Origin: an uncultured Coriobacteriales bacterium
GTDB lineage: Bacteria > Actinomycetota > Coriobacteriia > Coriobacteriales > Eggerthellaceae
Direction: 5' to 3'
Length of the DNA: 34,240 nucleotides
Assembly: GCA_946892075.1 (NCBI GenBank)
Contig: CAMPNZ010000010.1
Location: 1-34,240, forward strand
Shown: piece after piece, positions 1 to 7,679 of the stretch
Position numbering within the stretch: the first letter of the stretch is position 1
Layout of the letters: each line of letters opens with the position of its first letter
Position numbers and translations under genes: made by a program
The notes under the pieces: model-generated
The model's input: only the letters and a program-made list of their open reading frames with translations
Database searches by the model: none
What the model was told of the DNA's origin: nothing

Positions 1-744
1 TCGGAGCCTGGTACAGAAGCTGGTACGGAGCCTGGTACGGAGCTGCACTCGGAGCTGCACTCGGAGCCTGGTACGGAGCTGCACTCGGAGCCTGGTGCGG
101 AAGCTGGTACGGAGCTTCGCATAGAGAAGCTTGCGCTGAGCTTCTCTGCGCAGCGCAACGTTCGCGCAAACGGCCTGTTCATAAGCGGCCTTACGTTCCA
201 AACGAACAACATTTATGGCATTGTTGGAAAAAACGGCTGCGGCAAATCGAGCTTCATCAAAAGTCTGATAGGCGTTATGAAGCGCTCCAAAGAAACCGTC
301 TTCTACCAGGGAAAACAATGCAACAAACGAAGGCGGATTGCGCTGTCGTCGCTGGTAATGCAAGATGTGAACAGCCAGCTTTTTAGCGAGTCGGTTGAAC
401 ACGAGCTTACGCTTACTCACACAAACATGACGGAGGCTTCCCTTGATGCGCTTTTAGAACAGTTGAACATCCGCGCATTTAAGCAGGCGCACCCCATGAG
501 TTTGTCGGGCGGCCAAAAGCAGCGCGTTGCCATTGCCACCAGCGTCGTTGATGGCGCGGCGCTGATGTTTTTCGATGAGCCAACCAGCGGCATGGATTAC
601 AAAAACATGCTTGCCATTTCGCGCTGCATTCAAGCGCTTAAAAACCGTAATCGCATCATTTTCATCGTTTCGCATGATGTGGAATTTCTGAACCTCACGT
701 GCGATTATGCCTTAAATATAGAGCGCTTCGCGGCGGTGCAGTAA
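1..744 (+). CDS. ABC transporter ATP-binding protein (ECF/CbiO-like), C-terminal part
   Basis: The reading frame is open from base 1, so the gene starts upstream of the window; 247 residues are visible. After a repeat-rich linker comes a complete nucleotide-binding domain: Walker A GKNGCGKSS (bases 226-252), Q-loop VMQDVNSQLF, signature LSGGQKQR, Walker B LMFFDEP and H-loop SHD. The short, helically compact domain and the QLF after the Q-loop glutamine resemble cobalt/ECF-type vitamin-importer ATPases. A repetitive linker in front of an NBD suggests that this is the second half of a fused double ATPase, as seen in some ECF systems; that part is inference. A start at the internal ATG 277 is rejected because it would lose the Walker A motif. 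The substrate cannot be told from what is visible. Confidence 0.85.
   Translation, partial: SEPGTEAGTEPGTELHSELHSEPGTELHSEPGAEAGTELRIEKLALSFSAQRNVRANGLFISGLTFQTNNIYGIVGKNGCGKSSFIKSLIGVMKRSKETVFYQGKQCNKRRRIALSSLVMQDVNSQLFSESVEHELTLTHTNMTEASLDALLEQLNIRAFKQAHPMSLSGGQKQRVAIATSVVDGAALMFFDEPTSGMDYKNMLAISRCIQALKNRNRIIFIVSHDVEFLNLTCDYALNIERFAAVQ
2..109 (+). repeat. 12-bp tandem repeat, nine units, coding
   Basis: Nine consecutive 12-bp units of the type CGGAGCCTGGTA, CGGAAGCTGGTA or CGGAGCTGCACT run from base 2 to 109. They are in frame with the ABC ATPase and encode tetrapeptides EPGT, EAGT and ELHS. The array may extend left of the window. It probably forms a flexible linker. Confidence 0.85.
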
Positions 745-798
745 CGCTCATGTATCTGGTACAATGACGGTGCATGAATCAGAAAGGAAGTATGCACC

Positions 799-1350
799 AT
801 GGCAAGCATTTACGACTTTACCGTGCGCGATCAGGCGGGAAACGATGTTGCACTTGATACGTATAAAGGCAAGGTTTTGCTGATTGTAAATACGGCCACA
901 GGCTGCGGTTTTACGCCGCATTACGAACCGCTTGAGGCAATGTATAAAGAGTTTCACGGCAAAAATTTTGAAATCCTCGATTTTCCTTGCAACCAGTTTG
1001 CAAACCAAGCGCCCGGTTCAGAGAGCGAAATTCACTCGTTTTGCACGCTTAAATATGGCACCGAGTTTCCGCAATTTGCAAAAATTGACGTCAACGGAGA
1101 AAACGCCGACCCGCTGTTTGTATATCTGGCAAGCGAAAAACCGTTTAGCGGCTTCGGCAAGGGCTTAAAGAGTGCAGCTCTGAACGTTTTTGCAAAAAAG
1201 AACAATAAAACATTTGGCGATCGCGCTTACATTAAGTGGAATTTCACGAAGTTTTTGGTTGATCGCGAAGGGCACGTCATTGCGCGTTTTGAGCCTACTG
1301 CCAGCATGGATGAGGTTCGTAACGCCGTTATAAAAGCCTTGCAAGAATAG
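799..1350 (+). CDS. gpx: glutathione peroxidase family protein (thiol peroxidase)
   Basis: A 183-residue protein of normal family length. It carries the three GPx signatures: NTATGCGFTP with the peroxidatic Cys36, LDFPCNQFANQAPGS with the conserved Gln70, and the late WNFTKFLVDREG block with the active-site Trp and Asn. KYGTEFPQFAKIDVNG is also typical. Bacterial members with Cys rather than selenocysteine usually reduce hydroperoxides with thioredoxin rather than glutathione; here the electron donor is unknown. The ATG at 799 has AAAGGAAG (783-790) at good spacing, and a TACAAT (760-765) in the short gap behind the ABC gene could be a -10 box. A strong hairpin follows at 1429. It probably protects an anaerobe from peroxide. 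Confidence 0.93.
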   Translation: MASIYDFTVRDQAGNDVALDTYKGKVLLIVNTATGCGFTPHYEPLEAMYKEFHGKNFEILDFPCNQFANQAPGSESEIHSFCTLKYGTEFPQFAKIDVNGENADPLFVYLASEKPFSGFGKGLKSAALNVFAKKNNKTFGDRAYIKWNFTKFLVDREGHVIARFEPTASMDEVRNAVIKALQE

Positions 1351-1428
1351 CGTTCTTACAACTCGTGCGCGTTTCGCACGCACGTAAAGTGCGTAAGGTT
1401 CGGGCGCAACTGCTCTGAACGATATTGA

Positions 1429-1468
1429 GTGCCTGGTGTGTGCTACACGCCAGGCACGTCGTTTTCTT
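1429..1468 (+). terminator. hairpin terminator between convergent genes
   Basis: A 12-bp stem (GTGCCTGGTGTG, 1429-1440, pairing with CACGCCAGGCAC, 1446-1457, one G:U) with loop TGCTA is followed by GTCGTTTTCTT. It fits Rho-independent termination of the plus-strand peroxidase gene. The loop contains the stop codon of the convergent minus-strand gene, so the hairpin may also end or stabilise that transcript. Confidence 0.7.
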
Positions 1469-2297
1469 CACGCGACGCTACACACTCTGCAAAGCTTGGA
1501 TTGTCGCAGGTAACGGTAATGTTTCCACCCGCAAGCTCACGCAAGGCACGCTGAACAGCACTCACCGTTTCGTCGATAACGCAAGGCTGCGCTTCATCGG
1601 CGCCACAAGGCGTGTCCTGCGCTTCATCGGCAGCACAAGATGCCTGGGCACTTAACTTGGTGCACGCAAAACGAGCAGTGACGTGCACGTCTTGCAGAAA
1701 CTCAGAGTGTTCGATGCTGCCTTTATTGCTGCATATACAATAACGCACCTGGTTATACAGCGCATACGAGCACACAATGTGCAGCCGTTGTACCAAGCGC
1801 CACTCACTTAACGCTCCCGCTTGCTCCAGCATACGCAACGCAAGCTGTGCAGCCTCGGTATAGGCCCTGGTAAGACCACCTGTTCCCAAAAGAATACCGC
1901 CAAAATAGCGAACCACACACAACGCAACATTTGCCATATGCTGATGTTGCAAAAGTGTATAAAGCGGCAAGCCTGCCGTTTGAGCAGGCTCACCATCATC
2001 GGAGAACTGATACGCACCGTCAATAAGTACCCACGCAAAACAAACGTGACGTGCATCGTGATGCTTTTTCGCAACCTGTGCACAAAACGCACGAGCTTCA
2101 TCTTTGCTGGTCACATGCGCCCCATACGCTAAAAAACTGCTTCGCTTCACGTCGAGCTTGCCAATGAGCTCGCATGCGTTGTGCTGCGTCGCGATGCTGC
2201 GATATTCTTGCGCGCGCGGGCAAACGTCAGGACGAACGCTCGGGCGAACGCGACTTTGCGCATCAGACGGCGCATCTGAACAGGACTTACGTTGCAT
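1443..2297 (-). CDS. yigZ: YigZ/IMPACT (UPF0029) family protein
   Basis: A 284-residue protein whose residues about 30-160 form a YigZ/IMPACT N-terminal domain: KRSSFLAYGAHVTSKDEA, FSDDGEPAQTAG and VVRYFGGILLGTGGLTRAYTEAA are the family hallmarks. The rest matches the ferredoxin-fold C-terminal region. The family is widespread and thought to act in translation or RNA-related control, but its biochemical role is poorly defined. It is longer than usual (about 200 residues) because of about 30 extra N-terminal residues and an insertion near residues 215-240 with two copies of ADEAQ, encoded by a direct repeat of GCGCTTCATCGGC (around 1590 and 1619). ATG 2297 is the only usable start. It ends inside the terminator hairpin at 1429-1457. 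Confidence 0.88.
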   Translation of the reverse strand: MQRKSCSDAPSDAQSRVRPSVRPDVCPRAQEYRSIATQHNACELIGKLDVKRSSFLAYGAHVTSKDEARAFCAQVAKKHHDARHVCFAWVLIDGAYQFSDDGEPAQTAGLPLYTLLQHQHMANVALCVVRYFGGILLGTGGLTRAYTEAAQLALRMLEQAGALSEWRLVQRLHIVCSYALYNQVRYCICSNKGSIEHSEFLQDVHVTARFACTKLSAQASCAADEAQDTPCGADEAQPCVIDETVSAVQRALRELAGGNITVTCDNPSFAECVASREENDVPGV

Positions 2298-2443
2298 GAA
2301 CTCTCATTTCGTCATCTGAATGGCACACTTGGAATAATACAACCACGTCAAATGTACTATAACAAAACATGACGCATTAAGGCATCACCACATATTCACG
2401 CAGCGATACTAAAACGCAACATTGTACTTCCAACCCATTGCTG
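2298..2443. other. short intergenic gap, no gene seen
   Basis: The gap separates two minus-strand genes. It should contain the yigZ promoter and the end of the surface-protein transcript. Some AT-rich -10-like strings (TATTAT) are present, but no convincing -35/-10 pair or terminator could be picked out. Confidence 0.4.
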
Positions 2444-5400
2444 TTACTTACGATGACGTGGTAAAGAAGTACGGCGACGTTTTATCGATCTGCACAGTAG
2501 TAACCCTGCTAGGAGCCCTATTTGAGAAAATAAGACTGCCCACAAAGACGTATCGGCTGTTGATGGTAACGATGCATGGCGTGCATGAGCATAAGAAAGC
2601 GGCTTTGTAGCATGCTGCGCACGCGCGGACGCATGAAGTGGTTCAGCGAAGTGCCGCTGATCTGCCCGTTTCCCATCATTGCTCTGATCATTATGCTCCG
2701 ATATTTCACGTTGTAACGGAACAATATTCTTGCTTGGCGTAGGCGCCTGCGAATGACGCTTCGGTTGAACCGTATTCAAGCTTGGTGCGGGTGCCTGGGA
2801 ATTCTCCTGCGTACTAGGCGTTGTATTACCACTCGAAGGAGATGTCTTATGTTCAACGCCATCTAAAGCGCCTCGTGCGTGTTTCAGCACTTCGAGCATA
2901 CTATCAACTTTTATCTGCTCTTTTTCCACGTCTTCCATCGTCTGCGGATGCGCTGCTAATGCAGCTTGCAAGCTTTGCTGCGCTTGAGCAAGCGCCCTAT
3001 CGAACGCTTTCTTTTTTTGTGGTGTCGCATTACGATACACAACATCTCCAGCTCGCACGGGATCTGTTTCACTTGGAACAAGAAGCACATCACGCTGAAT
3101 TTCTTCACTAAGTTGTTGTGTATCAACTGAAGCTCCGCTTATCGTAGCATCAAGCGCCTGCATTGCCTTAAGCAAGCTTGTATACACATCATTTACTTGT
3201 TCAAAACTCTTATCTGCGCCTGTTTCTTTGTTCAACAGCGCTTCCGCTTGAGCTTTACAGGTATCAAAGGTAGCTTTTTTATCTGCAAGAGCGGTGGTAT
3301 AAGCAGGCTGCGTTAGCAATTGCTGCGCTTTTGTAGCAAGCGAAGCTAAACTTCTCATAGCCTGATTAGTAATACGCGCATGTAACAGCGTTACATCAAT
3401 TTCGTCTGTTTCAGGATTACCACTTTGCTTATCAGTCACAAGATCGACCTGCGTTGAATCAAGAATACTTTTATAGGCGCTGCGCTGCGCATTGTTCAAA
3501 TAGCTTAGCTGGTTCAATTCTGCATACGCATCGTTTAATTTCTGCGCTTTTTCAGCACGATTGGCGATGGCTGTTGGGTCACCCACCTGGTGTGTAGCGT
3601 TAATAGCCTGCTCCAGCTTCTCTTTTTCAGCGTCTGGTAACGTAAGCTTTTTGATACGCTCAATTGCGGCTTGTTTCTCGCGTGCCAAAACAGCAGGATC
3701 GTCATGGGTATTGGCTGTTGTATCGCGTGGTGCTGGAGGAAGCGAGGGCGCAACATTATCGTGTTGCGCGCTTTGAAGCGCAGTAAGAATATCAGCAGGT
3801 GTTGCAGCATTCATAATCGCATTCCGGGCTGTTTCACGTTTCTCTGCTGATAGATATTGCAACCGGGCAAGAGCATCAAGCGCATACTGCTGGGAAGTGT
3901 GCATATTGACGGTATTTTCATCTTGCAGCGCGTGTAATGCGCTCGTAAGTGCCTCATAATTGTATGACGAAGCATGAAGTTCTTCATTAAAAGCTTCCAA
4001 ATGCTCACTTGCACGTGGCTGAGACTTGAGAAGCATATTAAGTGCTGCATCGTTGGCATGGTTCTTATGACGCTTGTGGTTTTCACCACCCATACCATGA
4101 TCGACAAACGAAAAACTACGAGCGTCACTAGACAGCTGTTTAGCATGTTCAAGAACTTGAGCATCGGCAAGAATAGCTGCAAGCGCAGCACAGCTACGCG
4201 GCGCTTCTATATTCGCATATTCGTCTCCATCTAAACGCTTAAATAATTGTGTGCGATCCGATTCGCTCAGATGCGTCATAGCATTGATAGCTGCTACAAT
4301 ACGCGCTTTTTCTTCAAGAAATACTGTGTCGCTTTTTTGTTTTGCAACATCATACGGATCGGTTGATGGTGCTTGCGTCCAAAGGTCTTCTTGTGGAATA
4401 GTGAAGAGAGGCTTATCATAATACCGCGTAATCTCACCAAACGCATCGATGTCTAATCCATTTCCAGCACATGCAAATTTCATAATGCCATTTGGATTAT
4501 CCTGATCTGCCACATCAAGCCCTACTGTTCCCGCTTTTGCTTTAAGAGCAGGGATAGTGTGCTTATACGTATTGCCCTCTTTCTTAACTAACACAAGATT
4601 ATTATGCGCATCAAAATGCGGCTCAAGCTGCTCTTTTGTTACTCCATCATAATTCTGTAATATAAAGTTTACTAATGCCTGCTTATAATTTAACTTCGAT
4701 TTATTCGTTTGAATAGTTGCAAGTGTATCGGGATTATTTGCATTTTGAATCGCTTCGTCATGAGATGGCCACACGCTTGGCAAATTCAATGGTTTGGAAT
4801 TCCACTTCACCTTATGGCGCATGTTACTAAGTTTATAAATCATCTGCTGCAACTGCGCTTCATCCATTGCATTAACAGCAGCTTCACTAACATCTTGTAT
4901 ACCATGCGCTTTATATTCGTTGAGCGTTATCCCTTTAGCTCGTTGCAGCGTAAGCAGGTCCCGTACCAATTTTTGCAGTGATGCACACGCTGTTGCACTG
5001 TGTTTTGGCTTCAGAAATGCTGCTATAGGGTATAGACGCTTTTGATACCCATCTATAGTAAATTCAATTCTATCTTGATAGAGCTGAAAATCGACACTAC
5101 CAATAGAAAGTGATACAGAAGCATCTTTTGTATCACGCGCCTTCAACAATTTAAACTGCTGTTTTATAGCATCGAGTTGCTGCTTATTTCTTGCAAAATC
5201 TTCGCTTGATGCGTTAGTAGGATCAAAATCCACTTCAGGTAAGGTTTCCGGCAGCGCTACATCAAATGTCTTCTTTGGATGTAAGAACTCGCTTGACCAT
5301 ATAAAGCTTACAGAACCATCGCTCCATTGTATTTTGACATTTCCATTGCGCGTAACACTAACAGGGCTTTTATTTCCAGCGTGCGCCCGCGCTTCCTGAT

Positions 5401-7201
5401 AAACACCAAGTGTAGCATTTGCCTTATCAAATTCACGCTGAATAGTAGCAATCTCAGTTGGCGTAAGCTTATGAGGATTCTCAACATAAATATCTGGCAC
5501 AGTATAGGGCGCCCATTCAGAAATTGCAGAGCTAGCATCTAACTGAACAAGACGCTTGGCAGGAATAGTAGTGCTTGTATTATCTAAAAAGGTAAATGTG
5601 ACATCGCCAGTATTGCTAACAGCGATATCGTAGTGTGTACCATCAGATTTTTTCAGGTGTTGAAATACGTCATTTGCTTTGCCACCTGGTGTATTAGCGG
5701 CAATAATAGCTTGAACAAGCTGTGTTTTCTCGGTATCAGTAAGCCATTGAACACTCTTAACAATCTGCCGTTCGGGAATAAGCGGTGTAAAACGCTTATT
5801 CATAGTCTGTTTTTGTGTTACTAAACGCGCAGCAATAATAGTATCAGTCGAATTATCTTGATACGTAATTGTCGCGCTTCCATCGTCAGCAATCTGTATA
5901 CCTGCATCACCTGGTTTTATAAAGGTTTCAAATGCAGTGGGCGCATCGGGTGATTGTGCACTATTGGCTTTTTTAATAGCAGCAATAATGTGCTGTTTTT
6001 CTGTTGTCGACACGTGAGTTATATCAGCAACTTCAATTGCTTGTGGACACTTCACGCTTATGTGTTCTGTAATACGCGGAGCGTACACCGTTTGCGCAGA
6101 TGCATAGCGAATAGCACCCGTAGAACGATACATTCCTAAAGCAAATAATAACGGATTTTTATCACGTTTTTTCCACGCGTCTTCAGTAAGTTGCGCAACA
6201 TATGAAAAACGGTAATACCGTTTACCTGCAGTTTCCTGATCTATAAACATTCCTTGCAAGCCACGAGACGCTGTTCCAGCTGAAGCTGCTTGAGGCTTAT
6301 AGGCATCCCATTGCTGTGCCGTATCACCTTTATTGTCATAATTATCGCCCTCACCAATAAAATCGTTCCACAACTTTTGCTGTAACTTGGAATCGTTATT
6401 TGATACGTAATGTGTCGAAATACCGTTCCATTGCTGAGGATTGTCATATGCGTGCTCACTTGCAACAACGTAATGAGGTCTGTCAGCGCATTTCTTGGGC
6501 GCAGCACTTGACGAAGCGGGTGCTGAACGTTGAACCGTTGGTGTTCCCGACGATGACGTTGATGAAGTTGGTACCGATTGAGCTTGTTTTGTTGTCGGTA
6601 CGGTTGCAGCTGGTTGCGCTGCGCCTGGTTGCGTTGCAGCTGGTTGCGCTGCGCCTGGTTGCGTTGCAGCTGGTTGCGTTGCTGGAGCGGGCACTCCTGT
6701 TCCAGATGACATTGCGCCAGGTTGTGCAGTTGCACCTGCTTTTGTTATTGGTGCGGCTGGGTTTACCGGCGTGGTTTGAGCATGCCCACGTGATAATGAC
6801 GATGTTGAGCTACTAGCAGGCGTAGGTGCCGTTTTAGACGATGCAGGTTTAGCGGCAGCGTCTGGAGTAGTGTTACACACACCTTCTTCATTTCGTTGAA
6901 AAGTAATTGCAGTAATAGTTGATGCATCTATGCCTTGTGGAACGCCATACCACCATTGTGGCCGTCCAGACCATTCAGTAGGATCTTTTTGCAAAGGATT
7001 ATTCGATATAAATTCTATACGAACATACCGTCCAAGCGGATCTTCGTTTTGTTGTTTAATTGCGTCATCAGCCGTTTTATAATATTTCACCTGAACATGA
7101 AAATTTTCTTTACTATAATCGGCATTCGTCTTAAATCCATAGTATACGGCATGCCCATCGTTACTTACATAACCATCAGCAAATGCTTGAGAAACAAGCA
7201 A
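2444..7201 (-). CDS. giant LPxTG-type cell-wall-anchored surface protein (main frame)
   Basis: An open frame of 1585 codons. From the N-terminus: FADG... just after a signal-peptide end, a domain with RPQWWYGVPQG (80-90), a Pro/Ala linker with tandem QPAAT/QPGAA repeats (174-200), a domain at about 240-375, three related modules of about 70 residues (about 394-460, 482-552, 574-640; each with an LTxxEK helix and a DGSATITYQDNS-like strand end, reminiscent of repeat modules of Gram-positive adhesins), an alpha/beta region, then helical GA/FIVAR-like modules (about 985-1420; e.g. LTLPDAEKEKLEQAI). The C-terminus has LPSTA (2555-2569), a hydrophobic stretch and SIKRRR: a sortase sorting signal. 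The frame begins only at a TTG (7201) with a stop nine codons upstream; the missing signal peptide lies one base out of frame upstream. The gene is visibly more AT-rich than its neighbours. Ligand unknown; adhesion is inferred. Confidence 0.85.
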   Translation of the reverse strand: MLVSQAFADGYVSNDGHAVYYGFKTNADYSKENFHVQVKYYKTADDAIKQQNEDPLGRYVRIEFISNNPLQKDPTEWSGRPQWWYGVPQGIDASTITAITFQRNEEGVCNTTPDAAAKPASSKTAPTPASSSTSSLSRGHAQTTPVNPAAPITKAGATAQPGAMSSGTGVPAPATQPAATQPGAAQPAATQPGAAQPAATVPTTKQAQSVPTSSTSSSGTPTVQRSAPASSSAAPKKCADRPHYVVASEHAYDNPQQWNGISTHYVSNNDSKLQQKLWNDFIGEGDNYDNKGDTAQQWDAYKPQAASAGTASRGLQGMFIDQETAGKRYYRFSYVAQLTEDAWKKRDKNPLLFALGMYRSTGAIRYASAQTVYAPRITEHISVKCPQAIEVADITHVSTTEKQHIIAAIKKANSAQSPDAPTAFETFIKPGDAGIQIADDGSATITYQDNSTDTIIAARLVTQKQTMNKRFTPLIPERQIVKSVQWLTDTEKTQLVQAIIAANTPGGKANDVFQHLKKSDGTHYDIAVSNTGDVTFTFLDNTSTTIPAKRLVQLDASSAISEWAPYTVPDIYVENPHKLTPTEIATIQREFDKANATLGVYQEARAHAGNKSPVSVTRNGNVKIQWSDGSVSFIWSSEFLHPKKTFDVALPETLPEVDFDPTNASSEDFARNKQQLDAIKQQFKLLKARDTKDASVSLSIGSVDFQLYQDRIEFTIDGYQKRLYPIAAFLKPKHSATACASLQKLVRDLLTLQRAKGITLNEYKAHGIQDVSEAAVNAMDEAQLQQMIYKLSNMRHKVKWNSKPLNLPSVWPSHDEAIQNANNPDTLATIQTNKSKLNYKQALVNFILQNYDGVTKEQLEPHFDAHNNLVLVKKEGNTYKHTIPALKAKAGTVGLDVADQDNPNGIMKFACAGNGLDIDAFGEITRYYDKPLFTIPQEDLWTQAPSTDPYDVAKQKSDTVFLEEKARIVAAINAMTHLSESDRTQLFKRLDGDEYANIEAPRSCAALAAILADAQVLEHAKQLSSDARSFSFVDHGMGGENHKRHKNHANDAALNMLLKSQPRASEHLEAFNEELHASSYNYEALTSALHALQDENTVNMHTSQQYALDALARLQYLSAEKRETARNAIMNAATPADILTALQSAQHDNVAPSLPPAPRDTTANTHDDPAVLAREKQAAIERIKKLTLPDAEKEKLEQAINATHQVGDPTAIANRAEKAQKLNDAYAELNQLSYLNNAQRSAYKSILDSTQVDLVTDKQSGNPETDEIDVTLLHARITNQAMRSLASLATKAQQLLTQPAYTTALADKKATFDTCKAQAEALLNKETGADKSFEQVNDVYTSLLKAMQALDATISGASVDTQQLSEEIQRDVLLVPSETDPVRAGDVVYRNATPQKKKAFDRALAQAQQSLQAALAAHPQTMEDVEKEQIKVDSMLEVLKHARGALDGVEHKTSPSSGNTTPSTQENSQAPAPSLNTVQPKRHSQAPTPSKNIVPLQREISEHNDQSNDGKRADQRHFAEPLHASARAQHATKPLSYAHARHASLPSTADTSLWAVLFSQIGLLAGLLLCRSIKRRRTSLPRHRK

Positions 7202-7319
7202 CCCCCCCGCAAAGCATTGAGCTTGCTAACAAAGCCGCATATGCTCCTTGAGACAGGGTATTATGCGCATGAACAGTGCGAGTATTGCAAGAAGCATGTT
7301 TTGGCAACTTTTTGCTCAT
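7179..7319 (-). other. out-of-frame signal-peptide coding segment of the surface protein
   Basis: An ATG at 7319, preceded by GAGGATAGGATC, opens a frame MSKKLPKHAS...; its charged n-region and AYAALLASSMLCGG core are a signal peptide cut off in mid-hydrophobic core. After exactly 39 codons it meets a run of seven G and then goes on to a stop (FSSIC-stop). If the run had six G, residue 39 would join LLVSQAFADG of the main frame, giving a complete signal peptide with an AFA/D cleavage site and a 1624-residue precursor. The fit of both halves is the reason to treat this as one gene with a one-base frame break. It could be a phase-off allele, a fixed mutation or a sequencing error. Confidence 0.8.
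7202..7208 (-). repeat. poly-G(7) tract at the frame break (candidate phase switch)
   Basis: Seven consecutive C on the plus strand (seven G in the gene) lie inside the hydrophobic core codons of the signal peptide. Removing one G restores a single reading frame. Homopolymer G/C tracts in surface-protein genes are classic slipped-strand mispairing sites in other bacteria; seven is at the short end for that. Confidence 0.7.
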
Positions 7320-7416
7320 ATTTCTGATCCTATCCTCTACGTCGACCTCATACGTCTATCGTATATGTATTTTGCGTAGGCTATACATGTATTACGCCTT
7401 ATGAGAGTGCATTTCG

Positions 7417-7444
7417 ATTGTACGCCACTTTTTTTGATAATCAA
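7417..7444 (-). promoter_or_regulatory. candidate promoter of the surface-protein gene
   Basis: On the minus strand TTGATT (7444-7439) and TACAAT (7422-7417) are separated by 16 bp, about 100 bp before the ATG at 7319, just downstream of the terminator at 7519-7549. It fits a housekeeping sigma factor; no experiment supports it. Confidence 0.4.
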
Positions 7445-7518
7445 TATTGTAAATGTTTTACCACGCAAGCTTCAAACGAATTGGACGAAAAGTTGCATCA
7501 AAGCTCTACCAACATTAA

Positions 7519-7549
7519 AAAGCACCTGATGAAAAGTCTCAGGTGCTTT
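7519..7549 (-). terminator. Rho-independent terminator after the BceRSAB-like genes
   Basis: A perfect 11-bp stem AAAGCACCTGA / TCAGGTGCTTT with a 9-nt loop. Read on the minus strand it is followed by a T run (GCTTTTTAATG), about 130 bp after the permease stop. The plus strand also has T-rich sequence behind it, so it may work both ways. Confidence 0.8.
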
Positions 7550-7679
7550 ACACTTTTTATACTCACTTCTTTTACTATGCGCAGCATTCGTCATCGCAGA
7601 CCACGCACCACGTGCGGCAATCTCGTGCACCACGCGTTGCACCACGTGCGGCGACGCGTTCCCCGCTTCTTGCAGCACA

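Larger units (their letters stand above)
7320..7679. other. intergenic region between surface-protein gene and Bce permease
   Basis: This gap holds the terminator of the permease transcript (7519-7549), the candidate promoter and leader of the surface-protein gene, and, at 7600-7660, two copies of CACCACGTGCGGC set about 35 bp apart. No credible gene is seen in it. Confidence 0.5.

Noticed and set aside
6241..6816. Gln/Arg/Leu-rich frames opposite or shifted to the surface-protein stalk
   Set aside because: They are shadows of the QPAAT/QPGAA repeat DNA without ribosome sites.
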